Source: Bacteroidota bacterium (GTDB lineage Bacteria > Bacteroidota > Bacteroidia > Bacteroidales > Paludibacteraceae). From it: DNA of 39,522 nucleotides. The position numbers and the translations under genes are program-made. Below the pieces are notes generated by a model, which was given only the letters and a program-made list of their open reading frames with translations, was not told the DNA's origin and ran no database searches. The stretch covers positions 1 to 39,522 of the forward strand of contig JAFNAV010000021.1 in the NCBI GenBank assembly GCA_017860345.1, given 5' to 3'. Within the stretch, counting starts at the first letter, position 1. Each line of letters opens with the position of its first letter. Below, one piece after another: positions 22,460-32,077 of this stretch.

Positions 22460-24544
22460 ATGAGCAATAAAAATATAATATTTACCGTATTGGCTCTCTG
22501 GCATATTCCGGCACTTGTTTATGGAGTAGATCCGGCCCCAACGGTTAGCGATACGGTACTACTCAATGAGTTGGTTGTAAACGCATCGCGTACTTCGTCC
22601 AAACTTAAGGAGTTACCATTGTCGGTGTCGCTGTTTACTTCAAAACAAATAGAATCTCTTGGTGTACAGTCGCTTAACGAAATGGCTGCTCTTGCACCCA
22701 ATTTTTATATGGCCGACTATGGCTCAAAGCTTACATCGCCTGTTTATATCCGTGGTATAGGCGCACGTATCAATGCACCATCGGTAGGTATGTACGTAGA
22801 TAATGTGCCTTACTTTGAAAAATCAGCTTTCAGTTTTGATTTCTTTGATATTTACCGCATTGAGTTATTGCGCGGACCACAGGGAACGCAGTACGGGCGC
22901 AATACCATGGGAGGATTAATAAATATACTCACCAAGTCGCCTGAAATTTATCAGGGTACCGACCTGATGATGCAAACCGGAAGTTATGGAACATATTTGC
23001 TGGGTTTGTCGCATTATGCCAAACCAGCCCGAACTTTTTCCTATTCATTATCATTAAATTACAGGCATCAGGATGGTTTTTTTGATAATGAATATCTGGA
23101 TGAAAAGGTAGACAGAATGAATTCGTATGGTTTCAGAAACCGACTCATATTCACGCCCAATAGTAAGCTGAGTATTGAAAACACCTTGTCGTTTGAACGT
23201 AGTGAGCAGGGTGGATATCCGTATGCAGTGTACGACGCTGCAACAAAATCGGCGCTACCTATCTCGTACAATCAGAAAAGCGGTTACAACAGAGACCTGC
23301 TTTCCGACGCTTTAGTAGTGAAATACGATGCAGACAATTTTGAGATAAAATCGGTTACGGCATATCAATATATGAATGATAAACAGTATATTGACCAGGA
23401 CTTTACGAAAGATTCACTGTATTTTATTGTGCAAACTCAAAATCAGCATACGTTTTCGCAAGAAATTACTGCACGATCAAAGGCAGCAAAGCGTTATAGC
23501 TGGATAGCAGGACTTTATGGATTTACACAACTTTTTGATAATGAGTCAATAGTTGATACATATTCAGCAAAAACTCAAAGCGATAAACAATATGATCATA
23601 TCATATCTGGTTATGCTTTTTTTCACGAATCAACCCTTCGTGATTTTCCGGTTAAGCGCATGAATCTTACTGCTGGTATCCGGATTGATGCCGAAACCGA
23701 TCAATTGGGCTACATATATCATAGTACAACTCAAGGTGTAAAAAAACAATTGACTGATACCATTTACCCTGTGCTTTCGGGGGTAGAGTTTTTACCTAAA
23801 GTGGCATTCAACTATTTTTTAAAGAATACCAATTTATATGCTTTGATATCACGTGGTTATAAAACAGGAGGTTTTAACTCTACTTTTGAGCGTCCCGAAG
23901 ATCTTACCTTTAAACCAGAATACAGCTGGAATTACGAAATTGGAGCCAAAACCACCTTGCTGGATAAGAAACTTTTTTTAGAAGCATCGCTGTTTTATAT
24001 TGATTGGAAAAATCAGCAAATTTATCATACAGTGCCAAGCGGAAAAGGCTCTATGTTGAAAAATGCAGGGCACTCGGTTAGTAAGGGAGCTGAATTTGCA
24101 GCTACCGCTACACCATGGAAAGGACTGGATGTTATTGTTAATTATGGCTATACTCAAGCTAAGTTTTTAACCAATGTACTCAATGCAACAACAGATTATG
24201 GCGGCAATTTTATACCATATGTACCCCAAAATACGGTTTCGGCACAAATTCGGAAAACAATGTATGTAAATCAACCCGATTTGTTTGAAAAAGTAGTTGT
24301 AAGCCTTATGTATAAGGGAGTTGGCGATATTTACTGGAACGAAGCAAATTCATCTAAACAGGATTTTTACAGCTTAATGGATGGGAGAATCAGTTTTATT
24401 CGCAAAAATATTCAGCTTGATATATGGGGAGCTAACTTAATGGCAACTCAGTACAATGCCTTTTATTTTGAGGCTTTGGGTCGCAAATATGTACAAGCCG
24501 GAAAACCAATGCAAATAGGAGTGAAGCTTCTGGTAAATTTTTAG
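22460..24544 (+). CDS. TonB-dependent outer-membrane receptor
   Basis: 694 residues. Signal peptide at about 1-22, TonB-box/plug region LLNELVVNASRTSSKLKELP, and a plug domain with SVSLFTSKQIESLGVQSLNEM, PVYIRGIGARI and the signature IELLRGPQGTQYGRNTMGGLINILTK near 135-160. The rest is a 22-strand-type barrel ending in a terminal Phe (IGVKLLVNF). There is no carboxypeptidase-like N-terminal extension, so it is of the iron-complex/siderophore type and not a SusC transporter. It leads a five-gene run with a permease and three heme-synthesis genes, so the ligand may be a porphyrin, heme or iron chelate. Confidence 0.93.
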   Translation: MSNKNIIFTVLALWHIPALVYGVDPAPTVSDTVLLNELVVNASRTSSKLKELPLSVSLFTSKQIESLGVQSLNEMAALAPNFYMADYGSKLTSPVYIRGIGARINAPSVGMYVDNVPYFEKSAFSFDFFDIYRIELLRGPQGTQYGRNTMGGLINILTKSPEIYQGTDLMMQTGSYGTYLLGLSHYAKPARTFSYSLSLNYRHQDGFFDNEYLDEKVDRMNSYGFRNRLIFTPNSKLSIENTLSFERSEQGGYPYAVYDAATKSALPISYNQKSGYNRDLLSDALVVKYDADNFEIKSVTAYQYMNDKQYIDQDFTKDSLYFIVQTQNQHTFSQEITARSKAAKRYSWIAGLYGFTQLFDNESIVDTYSAKTQSDKQYDHIISGYAFFHESTLRDFPVKRMNLTAGIRIDAETDQLGYIYHSTTQGVKKQLTDTIYPVLSGVEFLPKVAFNYFLKNTNLYALISRGYKTGGFNSTFERPEDLTFKPEYSWNYEIGAKTTLLDKKLFLEASLFYIDWKNQQIYHTVPSGKGSMLKNAGHSVSKGAEFAATATPWKGLDVIVNYGYTQAKFLTNVLNATTDYGGNFIPYVPQNTVSAQIRKTMYVNQPDLFEKVVVSLMYKGVGDIYWNEANSSKQDFYSLMDGRISFIRKNIQLDIWGANLMATQYNAFYFEALGRKYVQAGKPMQIGVKLLVNF

Positions 24545-24589
24545 ATGAAAGCATATTAACCATCAATAAACAGTAAATCATAAAAAATC

Positions 24590-25801
24590 ATGCAAGAAAA
24601 AAACTGGCATAAATTTCCGGTACTTTTTTTCCTTTATATTGCGCAATCCATCCCGATGAGCTTTTTTTCAACGGTAGTGCCTGTGATTATGCGACAGGAA
24701 AATTATTCGCTAACATCCATTGGACTGTTGCAACTGATAAAGCTTCCCTGGATACTGAAGTTTCTTTGGGCACCCCTTGTTGACAACAAAGCTCAGTCCA
24801 CCAGGGCATTAAGACGCATGGTTTTTTTATCGGAAGGGTTTTATGCTCTGGTTATCTGCGCTATAGCATTTTTCGATTTACAAACAGATTTTAAACTGAT
24901 TATCTTTCTGGTTATCATTGCTTTTATTGCATCAGCCACGCAGGATATAGCGGTAGACAGGTATGCCATTCTTTCCTTAAAGCCCGGCGAACGCAGTGTG
25001 GGTAACAGCATGCAGTCGGGCGGTAGCTTTATTGGTTCTTTTTTTGGTACCGGTGTTTTGCTGGTGGCTTATTATTACTTTGGATGGTCGGTCATCCTGT
25101 TTATGTTAGCCGGTTTTATAATGCTGGCTTTATTGCCGTTTGCTTTATCGCGCCGGGAAGTGTTTGTAAACGAAGAGAAAAAACAAACAGTAGGATTGAA
25201 GGATATCTTATCGTTTTTTGGTGAGAAGGGTAAGGTTTTTCACATACTGATGCTGTTGTTTTATTATGCCGGAATTATCGGTATTATGACTATGCTTAAG
25301 CCCTATTTGGTGGATTTAGGATATAATGTGAAAGATATTGCATTTATGTCGGGTATTTTTGGTACGCTTACAGCTGCAACAGCCACTTTTGCCGGCGGGT
25401 TTATCGTAAAAAAGATAGGTAGGAAAGTATCGTTGTACATGTTTCTGGCTTTGAGTGTGATAACCGGGCTTTATTGGGGCTTTATGTCATCGGAAGCCTT
25501 ACCATCGCTTGTGGCTTTGTATGGGGGTATCGGGCTGGTATGGGCATCTTACGGATTATCAACAGTAGCAATTTACACGCTGGCTATGGATAAGGTACGC
25601 AAAGGGCGCGAGGGAACAGACTTTACAATACAGATAGTACTCACGCATATAGGGAGTTTGCTGGTAGCTACACTGAGTGGAAAAATAGCTCACGAAACAG
25701 GTTATACCGCGCTGTTTTTTGGCGAGGCAGCCGTGGCTTCCATGGTTTTTTTGTTGGTGTATGGTGCTACAAGAAAAACAGGCAGTACCATTAAGAATTA
25801 A
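24590..25801 (+). CDS. MFS permease, AmpG/RhtX-like
   Basis: 403 residues with about twelve membrane helices. Features of the PAT/AmpG-like branch of the major facilitator superfamily are visible: SIPMSFFSTVVPVIMRQ at helix 1, LPWILKFLWAPLVDN at the helix 2-3 loop, and ATQDIAVDRYAI near 115-126. This branch includes muropeptide permease AmpG and the siderophore importers RhtX/FptX. Placement 45 bases after a TonB receptor and 51 bases before hemN favours inner-membrane import of an iron chelate or porphyrin over muropeptide recycling. The substrate is inferred from context alone. Confidence 0.85.
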   Translation: MQEKNWHKFPVLFFLYIAQSIPMSFFSTVVPVIMRQENYSLTSIGLLQLIKLPWILKFLWAPLVDNKAQSTRALRRMVFLSEGFYALVICAIAFFDLQTDFKLIIFLVIIAFIASATQDIAVDRYAILSLKPGERSVGNSMQSGGSFIGSFFGTGVLLVAYYYFGWSVILFMLAGFIMLALLPFALSRREVFVNEEKKQTVGLKDILSFFGEKGKVFHILMLLFYYAGIIGIMTMLKPYLVDLGYNVKDIAFMSGIFGTLTAATATFAGGFIVKKIGRKVSLYMFLALSVITGLYWGFMSSEALPSLVALYGGIGLVWASYGLSTVAIYTLAMDKVRKGREGTDFTIQIVLTHIGSLLVATLSGKIAHETGYTALFFGEAAVASMVFLLVYGATRKTGSTIKN

Positions 25802-25852
25802 AAATTACAATTTCTTTTAGGTAGAAATTTTACGGATGAATATTTAAGCAGG

Positions 25853-27220
25853 ATGGAAGAAATTTTTCAGAAATATGATAAAGCAGTGCCACGATACACC
25901 AGTTATCCTCCGGCTACAGCTTTCAACACAGCTTTTACTAAGGATGAGTTTGTAAAACACATTATTCGTTCCAATACTGATGAACCATCGGGAGTTTCGA
26001 TATATATTCACATTCCGTTTTGCACACAGCGTTGTCACTTTTGTGGTTGCAATACAGCACTTTATCAAAGCGAAAATGTAGTGCGCAGGTATGTGGACTG
26101 TGTAAAAAAAGAGATACGCGAAGTGGCTCAACTAATAGACAAAAGGAGACCCGTAACACAAATTAGTTGGGGAGGAGGTACTCCTAACTCTATTGATTTT
26201 GGATATATACGCCAGATTATGGATACGCTCCGCGAGGAGTTTACTTTTGCACCATATGCCGAAATAGCTATGGAATGCAGTCCGGCATACCTTGATTATG
26301 CCGATGTTGACAGCTTATCCGAAATGGGCTTCAATCGTGTAAGCCTGGGTATTCAGGATTTTCATAAAGAGGTATTGGACGCCATTAATCGTCAGGGTCC
26401 GAAACATCCGGTGGAGGATATGTTGGCTTACCTGCGAGCCAAAGGCTTTAAGGGTTTAAACATTGATTTAGTATATGGATTGCCTTTGCAGACAATAGAA
26501 TCGTTTGCAGAAAATCTCAGCATCGCAGCAGCAATGAAGCCCGACCGGATTGCCACGTTTTCGTACGCACACATTCCGTGGTTCAATCCGGCACAGAAAC
26601 TGATGGAAAAACATCGGTTTCCTGAGCCTGCCGAGAAACTTAAGATGCTCGTTTCTGCTATTAATTATTTCTCGCAAAATGGTTACGATGTTATAGGAAT
26701 GGATCACTTTGCATTGGCCGATGATGAACTGACTATAGCCAAACGAACGGGTAATCTGCATCGGAACTTTCAGGGATACAACACCCGAAAAACCACAGGA
26801 CAGGTATATGCCTTTGGTGCATCGGGCATTAGTCAGCTCAACAGTTGTTTTGCACAGAACGTAAAGTCGTTTGACCAGTATATGAATAAGATAGAGCAGG
26901 AAGGCTGGGCTATTGAAAGAGGTTATGCACTTAGTTCTGACGAAATGTTGATACGTGATACCATCAATGAAATTATGTGTAACGGATACATTCATTTTAC
27001 CGGGATGGCCGGGAAATATCATTTGAATAAGGACGATTTTTTTAAAATAACCCGATTTAGCCCTGATAAAATTGAAGATATGTTGCAGGATGGCTTGGTA
27101 GAACTTACCGATACATCGTTGAGCGTAACGGCTACGGGCATGCTTGTGGTACGTAATGTGGCTGTGGCTTTTGATCCGGCTTTTGTTCCGGGGCTGAATC
27201 AATATTCAAGAACAATATAA
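25853..27220 (+). CDS. hemN: Oxygen-independent coproporphyrinogen III dehydrogenase
   Basis: A radical-SAM enzyme converting coproporphyrinogen III to protoporphyrinogen IX without oxygen. The 455 residues carry the 4Fe-4S motif CTQRCHFCGC with Cys57, 61, 64 and the extra Cys66 of the HemN subgroup, the N-terminal PRYTSYPPA, SWGGGTPN, and the HemN-specific GMDHFALADDELTIA with LHRNFQGYNT near 300-325. These separate it from HemW-type paralogues. It is within the heme operon, 47 bases before hemH. Confidence 0.95.
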   Translation: MEEIFQKYDKAVPRYTSYPPATAFNTAFTKDEFVKHIIRSNTDEPSGVSIYIHIPFCTQRCHFCGCNTALYQSENVVRRYVDCVKKEIREVAQLIDKRRPVTQISWGGGTPNSIDFGYIRQIMDTLREEFTFAPYAEIAMECSPAYLDYADVDSLSEMGFNRVSLGIQDFHKEVLDAINRQGPKHPVEDMLAYLRAKGFKGLNIDLVYGLPLQTIESFAENLSIAAAMKPDRIATFSYAHIPWFNPAQKLMEKHRFPEPAEKLKMLVSAINYFSQNGYDVIGMDHFALADDELTIAKRTGNLHRNFQGYNTRKTTGQVYAFGASGISQLNSCFAQNVKSFDQYMNKIEQEGWAIERGYALSSDEMLIRDTINEIMCNGYIHFTGMAGKYHLNKDDFFKITRFSPDKIEDMLQDGLVELTDTSLSVTATGMLVVRNVAVAFDPAFVPGLNQYSRTI

Positions 27221-27267
27221 TACTAAGAAAAACCACTTATCGTAGCGAATAATAATCAATATAAACC

Positions 27268-28185
27268 ATGAAAGCAGTAATTTTAGCCAATATGGGGGCA
27301 CCGTACTCAGAAAAGGAAATGAAGATTTTTCTGAAACGGATGTTTAATGATAAAGCCATTATCTACGCGCCTTTTGGGGTTCGTAAGGTAGTATCAACAC
27401 TAATCAGCAATGTTCGGTACAAATCGTCGTGGAAAAAATATGAGTTGATAGGCGGTTCTCCATTGTACGCATCTATGGATAAAACAGCTCAGGAACTTGG
27501 TACCGTTTTGGGTAGCGAGTATCGTGTGTTATGCGCTTACTCATACTCCGCACCATTTATTGCCGATGTTTATAAGCAGATCTTCGATGAGGGTATCCGC
27601 GAAGTTACAGTAATACCGATGTATCCGCAAGCCAGTTATTCTACTACCGGAAGCTTAATAAGTGATACTGAAAAAATTCGCAAAAAATTTCCTGAATTGA
27701 AAATTGAGTTTATTGATGATTATTTTGAACACCCTCTGTTTATTGAGTTCTGGACAAAAAATATTGCACAAAAAATTAATGCAGAGTTATACGAGAAACC
27801 TTACCTGCTTTTTAGTGCGCATGCCATTCCCGAATCGTTTATAAAGCGAGGCGATTTGTATGCCCAAAAAATGGAGCGTTCTGCCGGGCTTATAGCCGAC
27901 GCATTAGCTTTGCCTTATGCCGTATCCTACCAGTCGAAAATAGGACCCATAGCATGGACTAAGCCTTATACAGCCCAATATCTGCGAATACTCAGGAGCG
28001 AAGGTGTTGACCAGGTGGTAGTTGTACCGCTAAGTTTTATTAATGAAAATCTGGAAACCCGATACGATCTGGATACCGAAATTATTCCCGAAGCCCGAAA
28101 AATAAGCGGATTTAAAGATATTTGCCGGGTTAATATACCTGAAAGCGATGCAACTCTGGTAAAGATGTTTAAAGAATTTATATGA
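27268..28185 (+). CDS. hemH: Ferrochelatase
   Basis: Inserts Fe2+ into a porphyrin. The 305 residues have the class I ferrochelatase layout: LANMGAP at the start, MYPQASYSTTGSL near 124-137, the metal-site histidine in FSAHAIPESFIKRGD (near 187-201), SYQSKIGP and PLSFINENLETRYDLD with the acidic substrate side chains. Whether it prefers protoporphyrin IX or coproporphyrin III cannot be read from sequence; the adjacent HemN points to protoporphyrin. It is part of the heme operon. Confidence 0.94.
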   Translation: MKAVILANMGAPYSEKEMKIFLKRMFNDKAIIYAPFGVRKVVSTLISNVRYKSSWKKYELIGGSPLYASMDKTAQELGTVLGSEYRVLCAYSYSAPFIADVYKQIFDEGIREVTVIPMYPQASYSTTGSLISDTEKIRKKFPELKIEFIDDYFEHPLFIEFWTKNIAQKINAELYEKPYLLFSAHAIPESFIKRGDLYAQKMERSAGLIADALALPYAVSYQSKIGPIAWTKPYTAQYLRILRSEGVDQVVVVPLSFINENLETRYDLDTEIIPEARKISGFKDICRVNIPESDATLVKMFKEFI

Positions 28186-28193
28186 ATATCATG

Positions 28194-28233
28194 AAACGAG
28201 CATTCCGAAAACTTTCCGGGCGCTCGTTTTATA
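28194..28233 (+). terminator. Weak hairpin between hemH and hemG
   Basis: AAACGAGC (28194-28201) pairs with GCTCGTTT (28222-28229), with an inner CCG/CGG pairing. It is followed by only TTTTATA, so it is at best a leaky terminator that could lower hemG expression. Confidence 0.35.
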
Positions 28234-28264
28234 CTACAACTATCAAGAAAGTTAAAATTTACGC

Positions 28265-29656
28265 ATGAAAAAGCAGATTGTAATAATTGGCGCCGGACTT
28301 ACCGGATTGTCGTTGGCATATTTTCTGAAAAAGGCTGGTAAGGAGGTATTATTGCTTGAAAAATCCAACCGTACCGGAGGTGTTATCAATACCATGAACG
28401 AGGATGGGTTTATTTACGAAACCGGCCCTTCTACGGGAGTATTAAGCTCGTCGGAACTGGCTGAGCTATTCAGCAGTATAACTGACCGATGTAAACCTGA
28501 AATAGCAGGCAATGATTCCAAAAGAAGATATATCCTGAAAAAAAATCATTGGGAAGCATTGCCGGGTGGGCTGTTTGCTGCCATCAAAACACCTTTGTTT
28601 ACATGGTATGATAAATTCAGGATACTGGGCGAACCTTTCCGTAGGAAGGCTTGTTATCCTGATGAACCTGTAGCTTCGATGGTGGTTCGCCGGTTAGGTA
28701 AGAGCTACCTTGATTATGCCGTTGATCCTTTTGTGTCAGGTGTTTATGCCGGCGATCCATGGCAATTAATTACGCGCCATGCTTTGCCTAAACTTTATGC
28801 GTTGGAAGATAATCACGGAGGTTTTATTCGCGGAACCATTGCTTTGCACAAAAATGTAAAGAAACAACCGCCTAAATCTCATGCTAATCATCCTACGCGT
28901 GAGGTGTTTTCGGTAAATGGTGGTTTAAAAAATCTGGTAGAAGTACTGGCTGATGAAATTGGGGTTGAAAATTGTATTATCGGTTGCGATAACATGGTTA
29001 CGGAGTTTAAAAACGGTGAATACCAGATTAACTTCACCAATTCTGCTGGCCAATCCGTTGAAATAGGTACATCTGTGTTAGTAACTACAGTTGGTGGCTA
29101 TGCACTGCCTGAGCTTTTGCCATACATTGACAAAAGCTTAACCGATACTTTAGCTGATACTACTTATTCGCCTGTAATACATGCAGCTGTAGGATATAAA
29201 CATTGGACAGGCGTGAAGCTCGATGGTTTTGGAGGCCTTATCCCAGCTCGCGAAAATAGAAGAATTCTCGGTGTGCTATACCCATCGGCTATTTTTAGTG
29301 GCAGAGCTCCCGAAGGAGGCGCTATGCTTTCGGTTTTTATGGGAGGTATTAAGAACCGGGAAATGATTAATCTGCCTGATGAGGAAATAATAGCGATTCT
29401 GAAAGAAGAAATCCGCCTGACGATGAAAACTACCAATGAGCCTGATTTAATACGTATTCATAAACATAAACACGCTATAGCTCAATATGATATTAAGAGC
29501 GAAGCTCGTTTTAATGCAATAGATAAAATTGAGAAAGAGTTTCCCGGATTAATTATTGCCGGAAGTATGAGTGGCGGAATAGGAATGGCAGATCGGGTGA
29601 AACAGGCTAAAGAAGTAGCAAAAAGGGTGGCTTTATTCACCGACCGAGACTTGTAG
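28265..29656 (+). CDS. hemG: Protoporphyrinogen oxidase, HemY/PPO type
   Basis: An FAD enzyme oxidising protoporphyrinogen IX to protoporphyrin IX. The 463 residues start with the dinucleotide fold VIIGAGLTGLSLAYFL and the FAD motif LEKSNRTGGVINT, continue with VDPFVSGVYAGDP near 158-170, and end with the second FAD segment IAGSMSGGIGMADRVKQA. This is the flavin amine-oxidase-like PPO (often named hemG in Bacteroidota annotations but homologous to hemY), not the flavodoxin-like E. coli HemG. It is the last gene of the heme operon. Confidence 0.92.
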   Translation: MKKQIVIIGAGLTGLSLAYFLKKAGKEVLLLEKSNRTGGVINTMNEDGFIYETGPSTGVLSSSELAELFSSITDRCKPEIAGNDSKRRYILKKNHWEALPGGLFAAIKTPLFTWYDKFRILGEPFRRKACYPDEPVASMVVRRLGKSYLDYAVDPFVSGVYAGDPWQLITRHALPKLYALEDNHGGFIRGTIALHKNVKKQPPKSHANHPTREVFSVNGGLKNLVEVLADEIGVENCIIGCDNMVTEFKNGEYQINFTNSAGQSVEIGTSVLVTTVGGYALPELLPYIDKSLTDTLADTTYSPVIHAAVGYKHWTGVKLDGFGGLIPARENRRILGVLYPSAIFSGRAPEGGAMLSVFMGGIKNREMINLPDEEIIAILKEEIRLTMKTTNEPDLIRIHKHKHAIAQYDIKSEARFNAIDKIEKEFPGLIIAGSMSGGIGMADRVKQAKEVAKRVALFTDRDL

Positions 29657-29823
29657 GTGCGTGACTTGAACGATTGTAATTTACTGTTTTGAGGTTAAGC
29701 AACCGACCTTATGAGTAATCTTTTTTAGTAGTTTAATTGAATGATGATATAAAACACTTGTGAGTAAGTTTGCTCGCGCAAAGGAATGATTAACAAATCC
29801 GACATCAGCTCAATCAATCGGAT

Positions 29824-29859
29824 AGCTTCCCTTTGGGGGAGGATGGAGGGGCTTTTAAA
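29824..29859. repeat. GC-rich REP-like unit upstream of an outer-membrane protein gene
   Basis: AGCTTCCCTTTGGGGGAGG then ATGGAGGGGCTTTTAAA. TCCCTTTGGGGGA can fold. It ends in the same GGGGCTTTTAAA phrase as the repeat beside purC and touches the start of the following gene. The rest of the 29657-29862 gap shows no recognisable feature. Confidence 0.6.
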
Positions 29860-29862
29860 CCG

Positions 29863-30438
29863 ATGAATAAAAAAACGACATTGATTTTACTTTTAATAGC
29901 TGTAAATGTGATAGTTATGGCTCAGCAAACATTTATATCCAAAGTGCCTAAGCAATATAGCTTTGAGTTTGGGTACCGTAATTTATTTGCGCAATCCAAC
30001 TTTGTGAACCAATCTACTCATGGTTACGGTATGCTTTTCGATTATGCCTGGCAGTTGAGCGGACTTGATGGGAAGAAATCGCCTGTTTATTTGTCTGTTC
30101 CACTGGGTTATACTGTATTGATGCCTGATAATCCTGAGTCCAAAAGTGTACATATGCTCAATTATGGCTGGACAGTTCGCCACGATTTATCGCACGGCCA
30201 TAAATGGACCCCGTTTGTAGCTTATGGTTTGTTACTTAATAATATGAGGATAACCGATACTGAAGGATCTTTGTTTGGGCATCAGACTCAGTTTGATTTG
30301 GGCGTGAATATGAACACTTCAGGACGGCTTAAGTATTATGCAAAAATTGAATACAGCTATACTTCTTATCCAAGGTTTAACGAATCAGAGCGCATTCGCC
30401 TTCATTACGCCGATTTAAGAATTGGGGTGAGATTCTAA
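29863..30438 (+). CDS. Small outer-membrane beta-barrel protein
   Basis: About 191 residues. The signal peptide is at residues 1-21 (MNKKTTLILLLIAVNVIVMA). Alternating aromatic/hydrophobic strands such as YSFEFGYRNLFAQS, VYLSVPLGYTVLM, TPFVAYGLLLNN, LKYYAKIEYSYTSY and a terminal LRIGVRF ending in Phe fit an eight-stranded OmpA-like or OprF-like barrel in the outer membrane. The function is unknown. ATG 29863 is chosen; an in-frame TTG at 29833 would encode residues from the repeat. It is convergent with the GNAT gene. Confidence 0.8.
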   Translation: MNKKTTLILLLIAVNVIVMAQQTFISKVPKQYSFEFGYRNLFAQSNFVNQSTHGYGMLFDYAWQLSGLDGKKSPVYLSVPLGYTVLMPDNPESKSVHMLNYGWTVRHDLSHGHKWTPFVAYGLLLNNMRITDTEGSLFGHQTQFDLGVNMNTSGRLKYYAKIEYSYTSYPRFNESERIRLHYADLRIGVRF

Positions 30439-30455
30439 ACTTGTTTATGCTTATT

Positions 30456-31004
30456 TTATAGTATTTTACGTGGTTTGCGTACATCAATTCGCCACCACAG
30501 CATGCTATCTACACTTTTAAAAATTCTGAATTTGTTCTTTTCAAGTACGCGGTGCGACGCCAGGTTGTCATTATCCGTTTCGGCCACTACAGCATCAACT
30601 CCGGGCTGCGTTGATGCCCACTTCACCAGTAACCTTACACCCTCTGACATGTAGCCCTGACTTTCAAAATCAGGATAAATGCCATATCCAATTTCAATTT
30701 CTCCTTTAGCGTTTGGTAAGCCTTTAAAACAAATATCGCCCACCATTACATGTTTTTCTTTATCAATGATTACCCAAATGGTATTGTAACATCGGTATTC
30801 GTTGCCAGAGTTTTTAATCACCGGTATAACTGAACTTTCAATAATTTCCCTGAAAAAATCAGGGGTATGTCTCGGGTAATGAACTACGCCGAGCATGGTT
30901 TCGAGCGAAAAATCTGTTTTCAGATACGCCCAAAGTTCTTCGTAAGTTAGCGGAATAATACAGATTCTATCCGTTTCCGGATATTCTATGTTATTAATAA
31001 TCAT
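30456..31004 (-). CDS. GNAT-family N-acetyltransferase
   Basis: 182 residues of the RimJ/RimL-like acetyltransferase type. VMVGDICFKGLPNAKGEIEIGYGIYPDFESQGYMSEGVRLLVKW contains the acceptor strand and the acetyl-CoA loop (QGYMSEG in place of the usual QxxGxG/A), followed by VVAETDNDNLASHRVLEKNKF, the typical C-terminal Asn/Ser-His-Val-Leu-Glu-Lys element. The substrate is unknown. The last residues, WWRIDVRKPRKIL, are basic. It stands alone between a barrel-protein gene and the DUF4407 pair, with no recognised promoter. Confidence 0.88.
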   Translation of the reverse strand: MIINNIEYPETDRICIIPLTYEELWAYLKTDFSLETMLGVVHYPRHTPDFFREIIESSVIPVIKNSGNEYRCYNTIWVIIDKEKHVMVGDICFKGLPNAKGEIEIGYGIYPDFESQGYMSEGVRLLVKWASTQPGVDAVVAETDNDNLASHRVLEKNKFRIFKSVDSMLWWRIDVRKPRKIL

Positions 31005-31103
31005 TTTGTTAAGAAGTCATGTGTTTTTTTTATAGATTTAAGCTAACATAATCCAACCATATATTAGGGTTTAAGTGGTAATTTCTTAAAATACTACTGA
31101 AAA

Positions 31104-32072
31104 TCATTTGTTGTTTTTTACCATATCTTTCAAAGAATCGGATTTTACATTCAGCTGATATTCAATAATCATATCATAATCACATTTTTTATCGCCTATT
31201 TTGCTCACTACTACCAGCAGTTCAAGCGCTATAATAAAACTGAACAGTAAAAAGTAAAATGCACCAGCCAGCGATTCCGATTTAATCAATACAATCATCG
31301 CCTTAAGTTCTTCCAAAAATCCCGAATTTTCTTCGAGCTCTTTTCTTACGGTTTGCTCAATATTTATTTTCTGATCGTACAAAATTTCCAGTCGGTTACG
31401 GCACTTACTGATTGTTTCGTAGTTGGTTTTTATTTGTTCTATTCTGGTATTGGCAACATGCTGAGTTTCAACTGTACTTTTGGTGTCAAAAGATTTTGAA
31501 CCATCGTTGTTTCGTACCGGAATTTTTTCAGTCTTAACATTGGTTACCTGTATGGTAGGTTTTTTGGCCACTTCGTCGTTCAGTCTGGAGTTGATTGTTT
31601 CCAACGAATCAATAATACCATTCAGTTTATCTATCTCAAGTTGAATAGTTTTCTGGCGTTTAGCAGCAATCTCGTTCACCTTATCAGTTCTTAAGTCTAC
31701 CAATACTTTTTCCACATCATTTTTGAAAATAATCTGATCCAGAATGGTAGAGCCAATTACAGCCATCAGAACAGCCAGAATAATTCTGAAAACCACGATA
31801 CCTGTGTTTTTGCCAACAGTGAGAATCACCTGTCGCTCAATTTGAATAACAATGACAATAAAAATCAACGCAGTAATGGCGCATCCCCACCAGGACTGTA
31901 TCGACAAATATCTTTGCGCAAAAGTATAACCTGTTGCACCCCAGATAAATAACAGGATGAGTATAGAAGAGCTGTATTTTTTCAGCGCTTTGTAGCTTGC
32001 TTCACTGCAATTTTTCAATATTTCCGGATTCCATCCTATAAGGAAACATTTAACTCTCGTCCACCAATTCAT
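31104..32072 (-). CDS. DUF4407 membrane protein with coiled coil
   Basis: 322 residues of the DUF4407 family. The N-terminal WWTRVKCFLIGWNPEIL motif and SYKALKKYSS precede hydrophobic segments at about 33-52, 60-78 and 90-112. A long charged coiled-coil region (about 120-255) follows, rich in K/E/Q, then a final membrane segment near 268-288. The family function is unknown; the shape suggests a membrane protein with a large periplasmic or cytoplasmic helical domain. It starts 5 bases after the stop of the upstream unknown gene, so the two are translationally linked. Confidence 0.85.
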   Translation of the reverse strand: MNWWTRVKCFLIGWNPEILKNCSEASYKALKKYSSSILILLFIWGATGYTFAQRYLSIQSWWGCAITALIFIVIVIQIERQVILTVGKNTGIVVFRIILAVLMAVIGSTILDQIIFKNDVEKVLVDLRTDKVNEIAAKRQKTIQLEIDKLNGIIDSLETINSRLNDEVAKKPTIQVTNVKTEKIPVRNNDGSKSFDTKSTVETQHVANTRIEQIKTNYETISKCRNRLEILYDQKINIEQTVRKELEENSGFLEELKAMIVLIKSESLAGAFYFLLFSFIIALELLVVVSKIGDKKCDYDMIIEYQLNVKSDSLKDMVKNNK

Positions 32073-32077
32073 AATGT

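Noticed and set aside
26468-27202. 244-residue open frame opposite hemN
   Set aside because: Antisense to a gene with all HemN motifs; no promoter or homology features.
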